Assembly (NCBI GenBank): GCA_029204225.1
Contig: CM055095.1
Coordinates: 65,020,625-65,084,624, forward strand
Length of the DNA stretch: 64,000 nt
Direction of reading: 5' to 3'
DNA from: Diphasiastrum complanatum
Taxonomy: Eukaryota; Streptophyta; Lycopodiopsida; Lycopodiales; Lycopodiaceae
Shown here: in pieces, positions 24,142 through 34,930 of the stretch
Position numbering within the stretch: the stretch's first letter is position 1
Layout of the letters: each line of letters begins with the position of its first letter
The notes under the pieces: generated by a model
The model's input: the letters and a program-made list of their open reading frames with translations, nothing else
The model's database searches: none
What the model was told of the DNA's origin: nothing
Made by a program: the position numbers and the translations under genes

Positions 24142-24981
24142 ATGGGATCAGTGGGAGCCTACCTTCTAGAAGCTAGTGAGAGGTTAAATTCTACCAATTA
24201 TGCTATTTGGAAAGTGAGGATGGAGTCACTAATGGTGCTCCAGGATCTTTATGAGTTTCTAATAGATGATGAAGATGAACCTCTAGGTGCACAAGAATTA
24301 GTGAGATACAAGAAGAGGTCTAGGCTTGCACTTCACTGTATTAAGATGAATGTAAGCAATGATCTTTTAAGGGAAGTATCATCATGTAAGAGTGCTAAAG
24401 AGGCTTGGGAATCTTTAAAATCTATCTATGAGTCTAGTAACACTTCGAGGGTTCTCATGCTTAGGAACCAGATTCTACAAAGCATGAAGAGGAGTGATGA
24501 GAATGCACAAGATTATGTGCTAAGAATCAAGTCTCTTAATAGGGAGTTAGCTTCCATTGGAGAGAAGATTCAAGATAGTGAGCTTGTTCAGATTGTCCTA
24601 AATGGTCTAGGGAGTGGCTTTACAAATTTGGTCCAAAGCTTTGCAATCCAAGACTCTTTGCCTACTATAGAAAAGATACATAGTGTATTAGTAGCTGAAG
24701 AGTGTAGGATGTTGCATACCAATGCAAGAATGAATGCTATTTCTCTGCAGGATGGTGATGAGAAAGCTAATTTCTCATTTAAAAGCAAGAAGAAGACCAA
24801 TGGCAAGAAGAAGCACTTCAAGGAGACCAAGGAGGAGGATGAGGCTTCAAGCTCAAAGGGCAAGATCAAAGACAAGTCCAAGTACAAATGTTTTTTCTGT
24901 GGAAAGAAAGGACATTTTGCATCAGAATGTCTCAAGAAGAAGAAGGCACAAGAGAGCAAACAAAGCAACATTGCACATTAG
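24142..24981 (+). CDS. gag: Gag of element B
   Basis: A 279-residue capsid/nucleocapsid precursor that would package the element RNA in cytoplasmic virus-like particles. It starts MGSVGAYLLEASERL, carries the copia gag core (YAIWKVRMESLM near residue 20) and a CCHC zinc knuckle CFFCGKKGHFASEC near residues 250-263, preceded by a Lys-rich stretch. It ends at TAG 24979-24981. The frame continues without shift into protease after that TAG, and element A has the same TAG in the same context. The stop therefore predates both insertions. Whether it is read through is unknown. Confidence 0.9.
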   Translation: MGSVGAYLLEASERLNSTNYAIWKVRMESLMVLQDLYEFLIDDEDEPLGAQELVRYKKRSRLALHCIKMNVSNDLLREVSSCKSAKEAWESLKSIYESSNTSRVLMLRNQILQSMKRSDENAQDYVLRIKSLNRELASIGEKIQDSELVQIVLNGLGSGFTNLVQSFAIQDSLPTIEKIHSVLVAEECRMLHTNARMNAISLQDGDEKANFSFKSKKKTNGKKKHFKETKEEDEASSSKGKIKDKSKYKCFFCGKKGHFASECLKKKKAQESKQSNIAH

Positions 24982-27900
24982 GAGGAAGAGGAGGATGAAG
25001 AGTCATCCTTGATGGTTTCCAACAAACCACCATCATCCAAGAGCAACACCAATGATTCTTGGTGGATTGATAGTGGGGCAAGTTCCCACATGACATATCA
25101 AAAGGACATATTCTCCACCTTACTTCCTTACAATGACTTACATAGATCAATCTATACTGCAAGTAGTCAAGAATGTAAGATAAGTGGAATAGGAACAATT
25201 CCCTTGTATGTGGGATCATCCAAAAGGAAGAATCTAGATAATGTTCTTTATGTTCCTAAGTTAACCAAGAATTTGCTTAGTGTTGGCCAGTTAATGGATA
25301 ATGGCCTAGATGTACAATTTAAGCATGGAGTTTGTTCCATCCTTAGAAATGATGAATGTATAGCCAAAGGCTTTAAGCAAGGTAGATTGTTTAAGCTTGA
25401 TGCTAATATTGCAGTGGAGAGTGTTAACTTGGCAAAGGTGGAGCTATCAAAGGTGGAACTGTGGCACAAAAGGTTGGGCCACCCCAACTACAAAGCCATG
25501 GAATCTATGACTACAAAGGAGCTTGCAGTTGGACTCCCCAAGCATTTGTCAAAGTGTGGGAAGAGATGTGAAGCATGCAGCCTCTCAAAGGCTCACAAGC
25601 TACCCTTCTCAAGATCTACATCAAGATCAAACTCTCCTCTTGAACTCATCCATTCGGATGTTCATAGTTTTTCACATGAGTCTAATGGTGGTGCCAAGTG
25701 CTATGTAATCTTCATTGATGACTATTCTAGATTTTGTTGGATGTACCTCTTGTCTAGCAAATCAATGGTGTTTGATTCTTTTGTAAAGTTCAAGAATTTG
25801 GTAGAAAATCAACTTAGTACCAAGATTAAGGTATTAAGGAGTGATAATGGAGGTGAATATGTCTCCAATAAGTTGATTGACTTTTGTATTTCTAATGGCA
25901 TAAAGAGGGAGTTGTCATGTCCATACACCCCTCAACAAAATGGAGTGAGTGAGAGAAGAAATAGATCTCTTTGTGAGTGTGCTAAGGCCTTAAGGCTAGA
26001 TGCTTCTCTATCCAAACCATTTTGGGGTGAAGCAATAACTTGTGCTAACTATTTGTGCAATAGATTGCCAAACCAAGCCATTGGAGGAATCACACCATTT
26101 GAAGCTCTATTTGGAGAGAAGCCCAATCTCAAAGATCTCAAAGTTTTTGGATCCACTTGCTATGTACACCAATCCTTGGATAAGAGAAGGAAGGATGATG
26201 CAACATCCATCAAAGGCATCTTTGTGGGATATGGTGAGAATAGCAAAGGTTATAGAGTCTTCAATCCCATCACTAGCAAGGTGATAGTGAGTAGGGATGT
26301 TATTTTTGATTAAGGACATGCTTGTGATTTGGATGATAATGCTACTAATCATCTTGATGCCAAGGATCATGCTAGGATGGAGGAGGAGCTTCCAAGTGAA
26401 GAAGAACTTGAGGATCCACCTCAAGATGCAAGAACTCCAAGAACTCCAAGAAGATCTACAAGGGCAAGATCCGAGCCATTGAGGCTCACCTATGATGGTC
26501 AAGGTGATCAAAGAGAAGGCTCATCATCTTTCACATCTTACACCTTTCTTATTTCAATGTTAGATGAGCCAACATGCTATGAAGATGCTTGTAAGTCTAA
26601 AAGTTGGATGGATGCTATACAAGTAGAGTATGATGCTCTTATTGAGAATCATACTTGGGATCTTGTGGATCTTCCTCAAGGGAAGAAACCTCTTGATTGC
26701 AAGTGGGTGATTAGATTGAAGTATAATCAAGATGGATCAATAAGCAAGCATAAAGCTAGGCTTGTTGCCAAAGGTTTTTTACAAACCAAAGGCATTGACT
26801 ATGATGAGACTTTTGCTCCTGTGGCTAAGCTTGTTACTATCAGGTTGATCATTAGTCTTGCTACAACCTTCAACTGGGAGCTATTCCATCTTGACTTCAC
26901 AAATGCATTCCTCAATGGTTATTTGGAGGAAGAGATCTACATGAGGCAACCCGAGGGCTTCATCAAGGCAAAGCATGAAGGAAAGGTGTGTTTTTTGAAG
27001 AAGAGCCTTTATGGGCTCAAGCAAGCACCTAGAGCATGGTACTCTAGGCTAAACTCTTTTCTCATTTCCATCAATTTTGTAATGAGTGCCTATGATCCAT
27101 CATTGTATATAAGCTTTCATGATGGCATGATCATTATTCTTGTTTTGTATGTAGATGACATTATCTTGAGTGGTAATGATCTAGATGGAATTAAAAATGT
27201 AAAAATTGCTTTAGCAAAAGAGTTTAAGATGGTAGATTTTGGCCTATTGAGCTTCATTCTTGGAATAGAGGTTATTAGAGGATGTGATTTTAGCTTCATT
27301 TGTCAATCTAAATATGCTACATCCATCCTAGATAGATTTGGAATGAAGAATTGTAAAGGCATTGAGACACCAATGGAGCAACATGTAAAAGCATCTATTG
27401 GTTGTGATGAAGCATCCTTTGAGGACATCACATTATATAGAAGGTTTATTGGCTCCTTGATCTATTTAACTATAACTAGACCTGATCTTAGTTATAGTGT
27501 TGGAAAATTAAGCCAATTCATGCAAAGTCCTCTAGTTTCACATTGGAAGATGGCCAAAAGAGTTCTTAGATACATTTCATTCACTAAGAATTTTGGTATT
27601 TTGTATAGAGGAACTAATCTTGGCTTAAGAGCCTATAGTGACTCGGATTTTGCAGGTGACAAAGTGGATAGAAGATCAACAAGTGCCTTTGCCACCTTTC
27701 TATGTGATGGAGTAGTATCATGGCTTTCCAAAAAGCAAGATACCATCTCCCTATCTTCCACAGAATCCGAATACAAGGCCTTGACATCAACATGCAAGGA
27801 GGTCTTGTGGCTCAAAAGGCTATTGGTGGAGCTTCATGTCATGGAGGAGGAGATCCCTATCATCTATTGTGACAACCAATCAGCCCAATCACTTGCAACT

Positions 27901-28164
27901 AATCCTACATTCCATGCAAGGGGCAAACACATCGAAATTGCTCATCATTTCGTGAGGGAAAAAGTGCAAGCTAAAGAGATCAAGCTCCAACACGTGCCAT
28001 CATCAAGTTGCTTGGCTGATTTGTTTACTAATCCTTTACCTAAAGATTCATTTGTCAAGCTTAGATCTTCAATTGGAGTTATTGATAAAAGCATTGTGAT
28101 CTCCAAGGCTAGATTTGAGGAGGAGTGTGAAAAATTGCCTACATTGGCAAATCTAGCCATGTAG
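24982..28164 (+). pseudogene. pol: pol of element B (protease-integrase-RT-RNase H), one private stop
   Basis: In frame with gag. Protease WWIDSGASSHMT has its catalytic Asp at 25069-25071. The integrase HHCC zone (LWHKRLGHPNYKAM ... CEACSLSK) runs near 25458-25590, the core Asp/Asp/Glu motifs (HSDVH, SDNGGEY, NGVSERRNR) near 25652-25960, and the C-terminal VFGSTCYVH region near 26140. A TAA at 26311-26313 replaces the Glu codon that element C retains. RT follows (LVAKGFLQTKGIDYDETFAP near 26760, YVDD at 27148-27159), then RNase H (SDSDFAGD near 27640, STESEYKAL near 27760). The last 13 codons including the stop lie inside the 3' LTR (28126-28164). It is otherwise undamaged, so the element died recently. 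Confidence 0.93.
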
Positions 28165-28816
28165 AATATTGTACATTTTGTCAATATTGTTTGTTGGTTA
28201 CTTGAATGGCCAAAGTGCCACTTGTACATACACACCTAAAGTAGGTTACCACGAGTCAAGAGGAGTGGTTGTGTCTATTTGGTAGTGATTCCTACTTTGT
28301 AGGATCTAGACCATGATTTATGATGAGATTTGTACCTACCATGCACCTACCAAGCATGACTCTTGGATCTAGACTAGGGTTTTCACATTAGGGAAAGAAA
28401 GTGGAGTCTACTTCCTTATTACATGCTGGATTTTCACCTAACTTTGCAAAGGAAGTGTGTTTTACTATGTATTTCCATTCTCCATAGTGAGAAGATAGAA
28501 ACTTTTTGGAGCCTCAAGGAGAAACTCGAGTTTCCTCTCATTGTATGGTGATTACTCTATTTTTCCAATGAAACCCAGCGTTGGCACTTTGTAAACACTG
28601 TCTACAGGCCGTACTACAGCCTTATTTCCACACGTGTGGAGTTGGATTAGACTATTTGATCAATGCTTTGATTGTCTCTACTTGTTTCCTATCAAGCTGC
28701 TGAACTAGATCTTGTTTTCTGATGACTAGTTTCTGATAGATTGTTTAACAAGCATACAATCACCTTGTGGATCATTCAAAGATCCATTTATGGTCCTTAG
28801 TACTGTACTTTTCACA
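28126..28816 (+). repeat. 3' LTR of element B (691 bp)
   Basis: Same ends as the 5' LTR, and preceded by the purine-rich gaggaggag. Its first 39 bases encode the C-terminus of pol. Confidence 0.95.
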
Positions 28817-29216
28817 CTGGATGACCAAACGAAATATCTAGAGTCCTAGGGGACTCATCCAGATGTGCGACGAAAACGACATATCTGAGGCTTAAGGGAG
28901 CCGTAAGTACCTTTTTCTTTCATGTTAATAAAGTAAGCCACATTTTTCATTGAGGAGTGAGCTTCAGTTTAATGTCTAAGTGCAGCAGCTTCACACAGGT
29001 TTTACGTAAGTGAACTAGATCTACACTTTGCCTGTGCTGGGTGTAAAACACAATATCATTACTCCGTTTTACAGTTGGTTTCCTTTGGCCGGTGAATCAA
29101 GCCCGTGCCCTTGTATATGTGACTAAAGTCTGGCTGGTGAATTAAGCCCGTGCCATAAGTCTTAGGTTCTAGTTTGGCCCTGATGAGGACATCAGCTTTC
29201 TCAAACGAGGGGAGGA
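28817..29216 (+). other. Tail of element N between B and its 3' LTR
   Basis: Non-coding. It contains a partial direct repeat, ggtgaatcaagcccgtgcc / ggtgaattaagcccgtgcc, near 29091 and 29135, and ends in the purine tract cgaggggaggac used as the likely plus-strand primer. The left end does not join recognisably to N sequence at 22820. Confidence 0.55.
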
Positions 29217-30131
29217 CGTTGTAAAGCTGACTCAGGTGCACCCAGCGTGCCCTGTAAGACTCAAAGAGGTGACACTCTCTAAGGTCCCAGATCAAGTTAG
29301 AACGTCAAGGACTGAGCCTCCGACCTATGGTGAGCCAGTCAAATAGTCACAAAGTCATGAGCTAGCTCTGGAGCTCGAGTCATGGCCTAGTCAAGAAAGC
29401 AGGTTGATTTGGTCGCCGGGACGGCTCCCGGGACCCATGTCCGGGAGCCAAGCTGATTCTGCCAGGCTTGCCAGGCTTAATCAGCAAAATAAAAACTAAG
29501 TCCTAAAAAGCGTGCCAGAAAGCAGTTTGTTTCAAACCAGAGGGGGTGCGCCGAATCACAGCAGAACTATAGGGGGAGTCCGGCAGACAGAAACTTGGGC
29601 AGCTCAACCAGCGCCAGGAATCCAGTCGCCAAGTCTCAGCTCCCTCTACCAGCATGAGCCAGGCACAATGCCCAGCACGTGTTGGTGGCCCCGAGACCGG
29701 TCAGTCTATGTATGAATGTAACCTCTTCCAAATCTAATAAAGTTGATCCTTGGGGATGATTACCATTTCGGTTTCGCCTCCGGGACTGGTCCAAGTGGAA
29801 GGACCCTTACTACAACCTTTTTGCGTCGCTGGCGCCTAAGGGTCCCTGTCATCAACATGGGGCTTGCCGCTATGCCAATTGGTCAGTTTGGCGACCACTA
29901 TGCCTTGGATTTCATGTGTGGCTTGTCTTTGCCTTTGGTTACCTTTTGGGGATGGATTCTGAGTTGGCTTTCGGGTTGGTTGGGATTCCAGTTTTCTTAA
30001 GTCTGAATGGTTAAGCTTGTTACGTTTCTGAGTTGGCTTTTACGTAAGTGCATGATGGATGAATGTTAGACTTAAGCGCGTGTTGGGGAAACTGCTCAAG
30101 TCCCAGCACCCTTTGAGACGCCGGCGCAACA
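29217..30131 (+). repeat. 3' LTR of element N (915 bp)
   Basis: Begins CGTTGTAAAGCTGAC (the first T changed to C) and ends GGCGCAACA. It closely matches 18983-19901. Confidence 0.87.
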
Positions 30132-30136
30132 ATCAC

Positions 30137-30878
30137 ACACTTGAAATGTAACCTTCTCAAATTTATCAATAAAGTGGGATTTTTCTCAAACTGACTCTGA
30201 TTACCTTCTGGGTTTCAGTGTTCGGTAAAAGCGCCAGTTTAAGACTGCTTCAAAATTTTTAAGTTGGCACATAGTTGAGGGTCGTATCCCGGGACACCAG
30301 CGGTATGCCATTGGGACCATTCGGTCCGTGGCACCAACGGTATGCTGTCGGGACCATTTGGTCCAGGAACTGGTTGTCTCCATATCTGTCGTGGCTTGTG
30401 GTTCTGAGTGTTCCTTGCATGAATGTGAATGAGTTAAGCTCTTGGGAAATGGGCTCTAACCTGTCGGCTGAGTTGGATGGCTTGCTTGGGTGGAAGTTAC
30501 CTGTTTATGGCTGTCCAGTCTGGCGTGGCGCCAGGTTGCTTCCAGTGCTCGTGACGAAGCTTTCAGTTGGTTAAGTCTGATGTAAGTCAGACCGCTTGCT
30601 TGGAATGGATGTTACTCATTTGTAATGAAGCTTCGAGTTGGTTAAGTTTGATGTATGTCGGGCGGCTTGCTTGGAGGGAAGTCACCCACATCGGGACCCC
30701 CGATCTGGCATGGTGCCAAGTTGGATCTCAATGTTGGTTTTTGGAACTTCAAGTTGGTTAAGTCTGATCGTTGTTGGCGAGTTGGCTGCTTGTATGTTAA
30801 GTGGGTTTGGATGGCAAGAGTTGAAGGCTGAGAAGCTAAGTCATGGTTCACGGCTCCCTTTGGGATGCCTGCGCTACA
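30137..30878 (+). repeat. 3' LTR of element M, right fragment
   Basis: Matches 15502-16246 of the 5' LTR of M and ends GCGCTACA at the ATTTG target duplication. Confidence 0.87.
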
Positions 30879-30883
30879 ATTTG

Positions 30884-32340
30884 GATGCATATGCTTTGTC
30901 CATATTCCTTTGTAAATGAGAAAGAAGGATGACCCTTGTGCAAGCAAAGGGGTAATGGTTGGATATTCATCCAACAAGAAAGCCTATCGAATCTACATGC
31001 TCTCTACTTCTAGAGTAATTGAAAGTAGAGATGTAGTTTTTCATGAAAAAGAAAAGTCCAATCTTGGAGGGGCCAAGATCAAGCAACCTCAAAATCTATC
31101 ACCTTTTGTTATTGAAGACAATCAACATATGGAGGGGTCGAGATTTGAAGATGAAAGTCCTCGGATTTTCACTCCTAGAAGATCCATGAGGGAGAGATCC
31201 GAGCCTAAGAGGCTCACTTATGATGACAAAGGAAAACAAGTGGATCTTGATTCCACTTATGCTTATTTTGTTTCTCATGAGGAGCCCAAAGATGTCCAAG
31301 AAGCCCTCAATACCAAGGAGTGGTATGAGGCCGTGAAGATTGAATATGATGCCTTGATCACCAACCACACATGGGAGCTAGTGGATCCACCACCTAACAT
31401 GCATATTATTGGATGCAAGTGAGTGTTCAAGATCAAGTACAATCACGATGGCTCCATCAACAAGTACAAGGCAAGATTATGTGCTAAAGGCTTTGCACAA
31501 ATATATGGCCTTGACTATGAAGAAACCTTTGCTCCTGTAGCAGAGATGGTGACAATAAGAATCATAATCTCTCTTGCCTCATTTTTAAGTGGAAATTGTA
31601 TCAACTTGATGTCTCCAACGCTTTTTTGAATGGCTATCTTGAGAAGGAGATGTACATGGAACAACCTCAAGGATTCATCAAGGATAAATCTAAGGTATGT
31701 TTGCTATTTAGAAGTCTTTATGGCTTGAAGCAAGCACCTAGATCATGGTATTCAAGACTCAACAACTTTCTACTTTCATTAGGATTTGTGTTTAGTGACT
31801 ATGAATCTTCTATGTACTTAAAGTTTGATGGTAGTAATATTGTCATTCTTCTAATCTATGTAGATGACATTATTCTTAGTGGAAGTTGTTTGATGCAAGT
31901 TCAAGAAACTAAGGATACATTAGGAGGAGAATTTAAAATGCAAGATCTAGGAGAGATCCATTACATTTTAGGCCTTGAGATTGATTTTCATGAAGAGTAT
32001 GCTTTTATTTGTCAATCTAGATATGTCTTTTCTATGTTGAGAAAATTCAATATGCAAAATTGTAAAGGCATAGATACTCCCATGGAGCAACATGTAAAAG
32101 ACCCTATTAAAGGTGATGGAAGATCCTTCAAGGACATCACACTTTATAGGAGTCTTATAGGCTCCTTAATTTGGCTTACTATCACTAGACCCGATTTGAT
32201 CTATTGTGTGCACAAATTGAGTCAATTTATGCAAGATCCTAAGATCCAACATTGGAAGATGGCCAAGAGAGTTCTAAGATATGTATCTTCTACTCAAAAT
32301 TATGGTTTATTGTACAAGAATGAAGATCTAACCATTGTTG
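30884..32340 (+). pseudogene. Integrase C-terminus and RT of element L, 3' segment
   Basis: Resumes the integrase reading interrupted by M (GCICFVHIPL, then TAA at 30916-30918 minus one codon region) and continues through VGYSSNKKAYRIYM. RT begins near 31400 (GCK then TGA 31420-31422 in place of Trp) and continues FKIKYNHDGSINKYKARL. A one-base deletion near 31590 shifts frame before [20 protein letters not shown]. The catalytic YVDD is intact near 31858-31869. It ends at NEDLTIVG near 32340, where RNase H should start. There it is joined to LTR sequence at a shared tccatggat, suggesting a microhomology deletion. Confidence 0.88.
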
Positions 32341-33242
32341 GCTCCATGGATCTATATATATGTGATGTACTCTCATTGAGAAAATGATGAAATTTGTGTG
32401 TAATGCAAATTTGGAGACAAGCTCTTTGTGCCCTCTCTCTCTCCACGAGTTTTGTACTTGCTATTTTCTCTCTCTAGCCGAGTAGAGGCATTTATGATGC
32501 TTAGTCTTATGTTTTGTTGACAGATCTTGCTTGTAACACAATAATATTGCTTGTATGATCATCTTTTCCATTGACAACTAATGCTAGTCTGATCTTTATG
32601 GTGTTATTGGGCTTAGGAGATCAAAAATACATGTGTAGGACGTCCCACACATGTGAATTCAGCAAGTAGGGGTCCTAAAAATGCCAAAGATGAATTGAGC
32701 TCTTTTGGCTTAGTAAAGACCCATCTTAGAATAAAATATTCAAGGTAGCTAGAAGTAGAAACTCGAGCTACCATAGGAATTGCCATTTGTACTTTGCATG
32801 CCACATTTAATGCATGAAAATACTAGGTGGCACAATTAGACATATTGAGGTGGCTTGAATAAGTCTAGATAGTTTGAAAGGTGGATTCATAACTCCAATT
32901 CAACTCAAAGTAGGAGGAGAGTCCATGGATCTATATATATGTGATGTACTCTCATTGAGAAGATAATGATTTTTGTGTGTAATGCAAATTTGGAGACTAA
33001 GCTCTTTGTGTCCTCTCTCTCTACTCGAGTTCGTACTTTCATATTCTCTCTCTAGACGAGTTGAGACATTTATTGTACTTAGTTTCATGTTTTGTTGACA
33101 GATCTTGCTTGTAACACAATAATATTTCTTGTATGATCAGTTTTCCTATTGTCAATCAATGCTAGTTTGATCTTTATGGTATTATTGAGCTTAGGAGATC
33201 AAAAGTACATGTGTAGGGCGTCCCACACGTGTGAATTCATCA
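32341..33242 (+). repeat. Rearranged LTR fragments of element L
   Basis: 32341-32664 equals about the last 322 bp of the L LTR (11475-11796). 32667-33242 is a second, longer copy equal to 11219-11796. The two are head to tail with two bases between them. The second ends ATTCATCA, as in the 5' LTR, and contains CACACGTGTG at 33224-33233. Confidence 0.82.
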
Positions 33243-33265
33243 CAACCTGATATCTCTTTCAAGCA

Positions 33266-33956
33266 TGTGAAAAGTACAGTTCTAAGGACCATAAATGGAT
33301 CTTTGAATGATCCACAAGGTGATTGTATGCTTGTTAAACAATCTATCAAAAACTAGTCATCAGAAAACAAGATCTAGTTTAGCAGCTTGATAGGAAACAA
33401 GTAGAGACAATCAAAGCATTGATCAAATAGTCTAATCCAGATCCACACGTGTGGAAATAAGGCTGTAGTACGGCCTGTAGATAGTGTTTACAAAGTGCCA
33501 AAGGTGGGTTTCATTGGAAAAATAGAGTAATCACCATACAATGAGAGGAAACTCGAGTTTCTCCTTGAGGCTCCAAAAAGTTTCTATCTTCTCATTATGG
33601 AGAATGGAAATACATAGTAAAACACACTTCCTTTACAAAGTTAGGTAAAAATCCAGCATGTAATGAGGAAGTAGACTCCACTTTCTTGCCCTAATGTGAA
33701 AACCCTAGCCTAGATCCAAGAGTCATGCTTGGTAGGTGCATGGTAGGTACAAATCTCATCATAAATCATGGTCTAGATCCTACAAAGTAGGAATCACTAC
33801 CAAATAGACACAACCACTCCTCTTGACTCGTGGTAACCTACTTTAGGTGTGTATGTACAAGTGGCACTTTGGCCATTCAAGTAACCAACAAACAATATTG
33901 ACAAAATGTACAATATTTTACATGGCTAGATTTGCCAATGTAGGCAATTTTTCACA
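33266..33956 (-). repeat. 3' LTR of element C (691 bp)
   Basis: Exact length match to the B LTRs with the same TGTGAAAA/TTTTCACA ends. The palindrome TCCACACGTGTGGA is at 33442-33455. Confidence 0.95.
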
Positions 33957-34930
33957 CTCCTCCTCAAATCTAGCCTTGGAGATCACAATGCTTTTATTAA
34001 TAACTCCAATTGAAGATCTAAGCTTGACAAATGAATCTTTAGGTAAAGGATTAGTAAACAAATCAGCCAAGCAACTTGATGATGGCACGTGTTGGAGCTT
34101 GATCTCTTTAGCTTGCACTTTTTTCCTCACGAAATGATGAGCAATTTCGATGTGTTTGCCCCTTGCATGGAATGTAGGATTAGTTGAAAGTGATTGGGCT
34201 GATTGGTTGTCACAATAGATGATAGGGATCTCCTCCTCCATGACATGAAGCTCCACCAATAGCCTTTTGAGCCACAAGACCTCCTTGCATGTTGATGTCA
34301 AGGCCTTGTATTCGGATTCTGTGGAAGATAGGGAGATGGTATCTTGCTTTTTGGAAAGCCATGATACTACTCCATCATATAGAAAAGTGGCAAAGGCACT
34401 TGTTGATCTTCTATCCACTTTGTCACCTGCAAAATCCGAGTCACTATAGGCTCTTAAGCCAAGATTAGTTCCTCTATACAAAATACCAAAATTCTTAGTG
34501 AATGAAATGCATCTAAGAACTCTTTTGGCCATCTTCTAATGTGAAACTAGAGGACTTTGCATGAATTGGCTTAACTTTCCAACACTATAACTAAGATCAG
34601 GTCTAGTTATAGTTAAATAGATCAAGGAGCCAATAAGCCTTCTATATAATGTGATGTCCTCAAAGGATGCTTCATCACAACCAATAGATGCTTTTACATG
34701 TTGCTCCATTGGTGTCTCAATGCCTTCACAATTCTTCATTCCAAATCTATCTAGGATGGATGTAGAATATTTAGATTGATAAATGAAGCTAAAATCACAT
34801 CCTCTAATAACCTCTATTCCAAGAATGAAGCTCAATAGGCCGAGATCTACCATCTTAAACTCTTTTGCTAAAGCAATTTTTACATCTCTAATTCCATCTA
34901 GATCATTACCACTCAAGATAATGTCATCTA
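33918..34930 (-). pseudogene. RT C-terminus and RNase H of element C
   Basis: On the minus strand this starts immediately after the D insertion within the RT catalytic motif (DDIILSGNDLDG) and continues through the RT thumb. One stop near 34533-34535 replaces the Trp of HWKMAKR. RNase H follows (SDSDFAGD, STESEYKAL, HARGKHIEIAHHFVR). The reading ends in LTR-encoded residues, as in B. The remainder of RT and the integrase C-terminus are at 40792-41967. Confidence 0.9.

Larger units (their letters stand above)
22821..28816 (+). mobile_element. Ty1/copia element B, near-complete
   Basis: Two 691-bp LTRs (22821-23511 and 28126-28816) with TGTGAAAA...TTTTCACA ends, primer site, leader, gag, protease, integrase, RT and RNase H. 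It is the reference copy of the A/C family. By eye the LTRs differ at about six positions. The flanking 5-mers (caacc before, ctgga after) do not match, unlike D, H, M and N. Either one flank was deleted after insertion or the element is an inter-element recombinant. The neighbouring loss of N's pol fits a deletion. Confidence 0.93.
18983..30131 (+). mobile_element. Ty3/gypsy-like element N inserted in the 3' LTR of M
   Basis: LTRs are 18983-19901 and 29217-30131, with a primer site at 19904-19915. The flanks gtcac (18978-18982) and atcac (30132-30136) are a target duplication with one substitution; the uninterrupted M LTR reads gtcac there. Inside are a frameshifted gag and a protease with a changed active site, then copia element B, then a short non-coding tail and a purine-rich tract (cgaggggaggac, ending 29216). 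RT, RNase H and integrase of N are absent. Confidence 0.85.
15113..30878 (+). mobile_element. Non-autonomous LTR element M, host of N and B
   Basis: It inserted into integrase of element L. The 5-bp target ATTTG is present on both sides (15108-15112 and 30879-30883), and the element ends are TGTTGTAAAGC and GCACTACA/GCGCTACA. The 5' LTR is 15113-16246. The internal part (16247 to about 18600) has no recognisable gag or pol but contains a tandem array. The 3' LTR is split by element N (18983-30131). M and N share leader sequence and LTR-end style, so M is probably a non-autonomous relative of N. The sequence is visibly GC-richer than the copia elements around it. Confidence 0.87.
11219..33242 (+). 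mobile_element. Ty1/copia element L, split by element M
   Basis: 5' LTR (at least 11219-11796), primer site 11797-11809, long leader, gag-pol 13083-15112, the M insertion (15113-30878) with its duplicated target ATTTG, remaining pol 30884-32340, then rearranged LTR fragments to 33242. The integrase reading ending LRVF before M resumes directly with GCICFVH after it. That continuity shows both parts were one element. L is dead: frameshifts, nonsense codons, a protease active-site change and loss of RNase H. Confidence 0.88.

Noticed and set aside
33847-34137. Plus-strand 96-codon ORF, also present reversed at 27945-28235
   Set aside because: Antisense of the LTR and RNase H end of the B/C family, repeated because the element is repeated.
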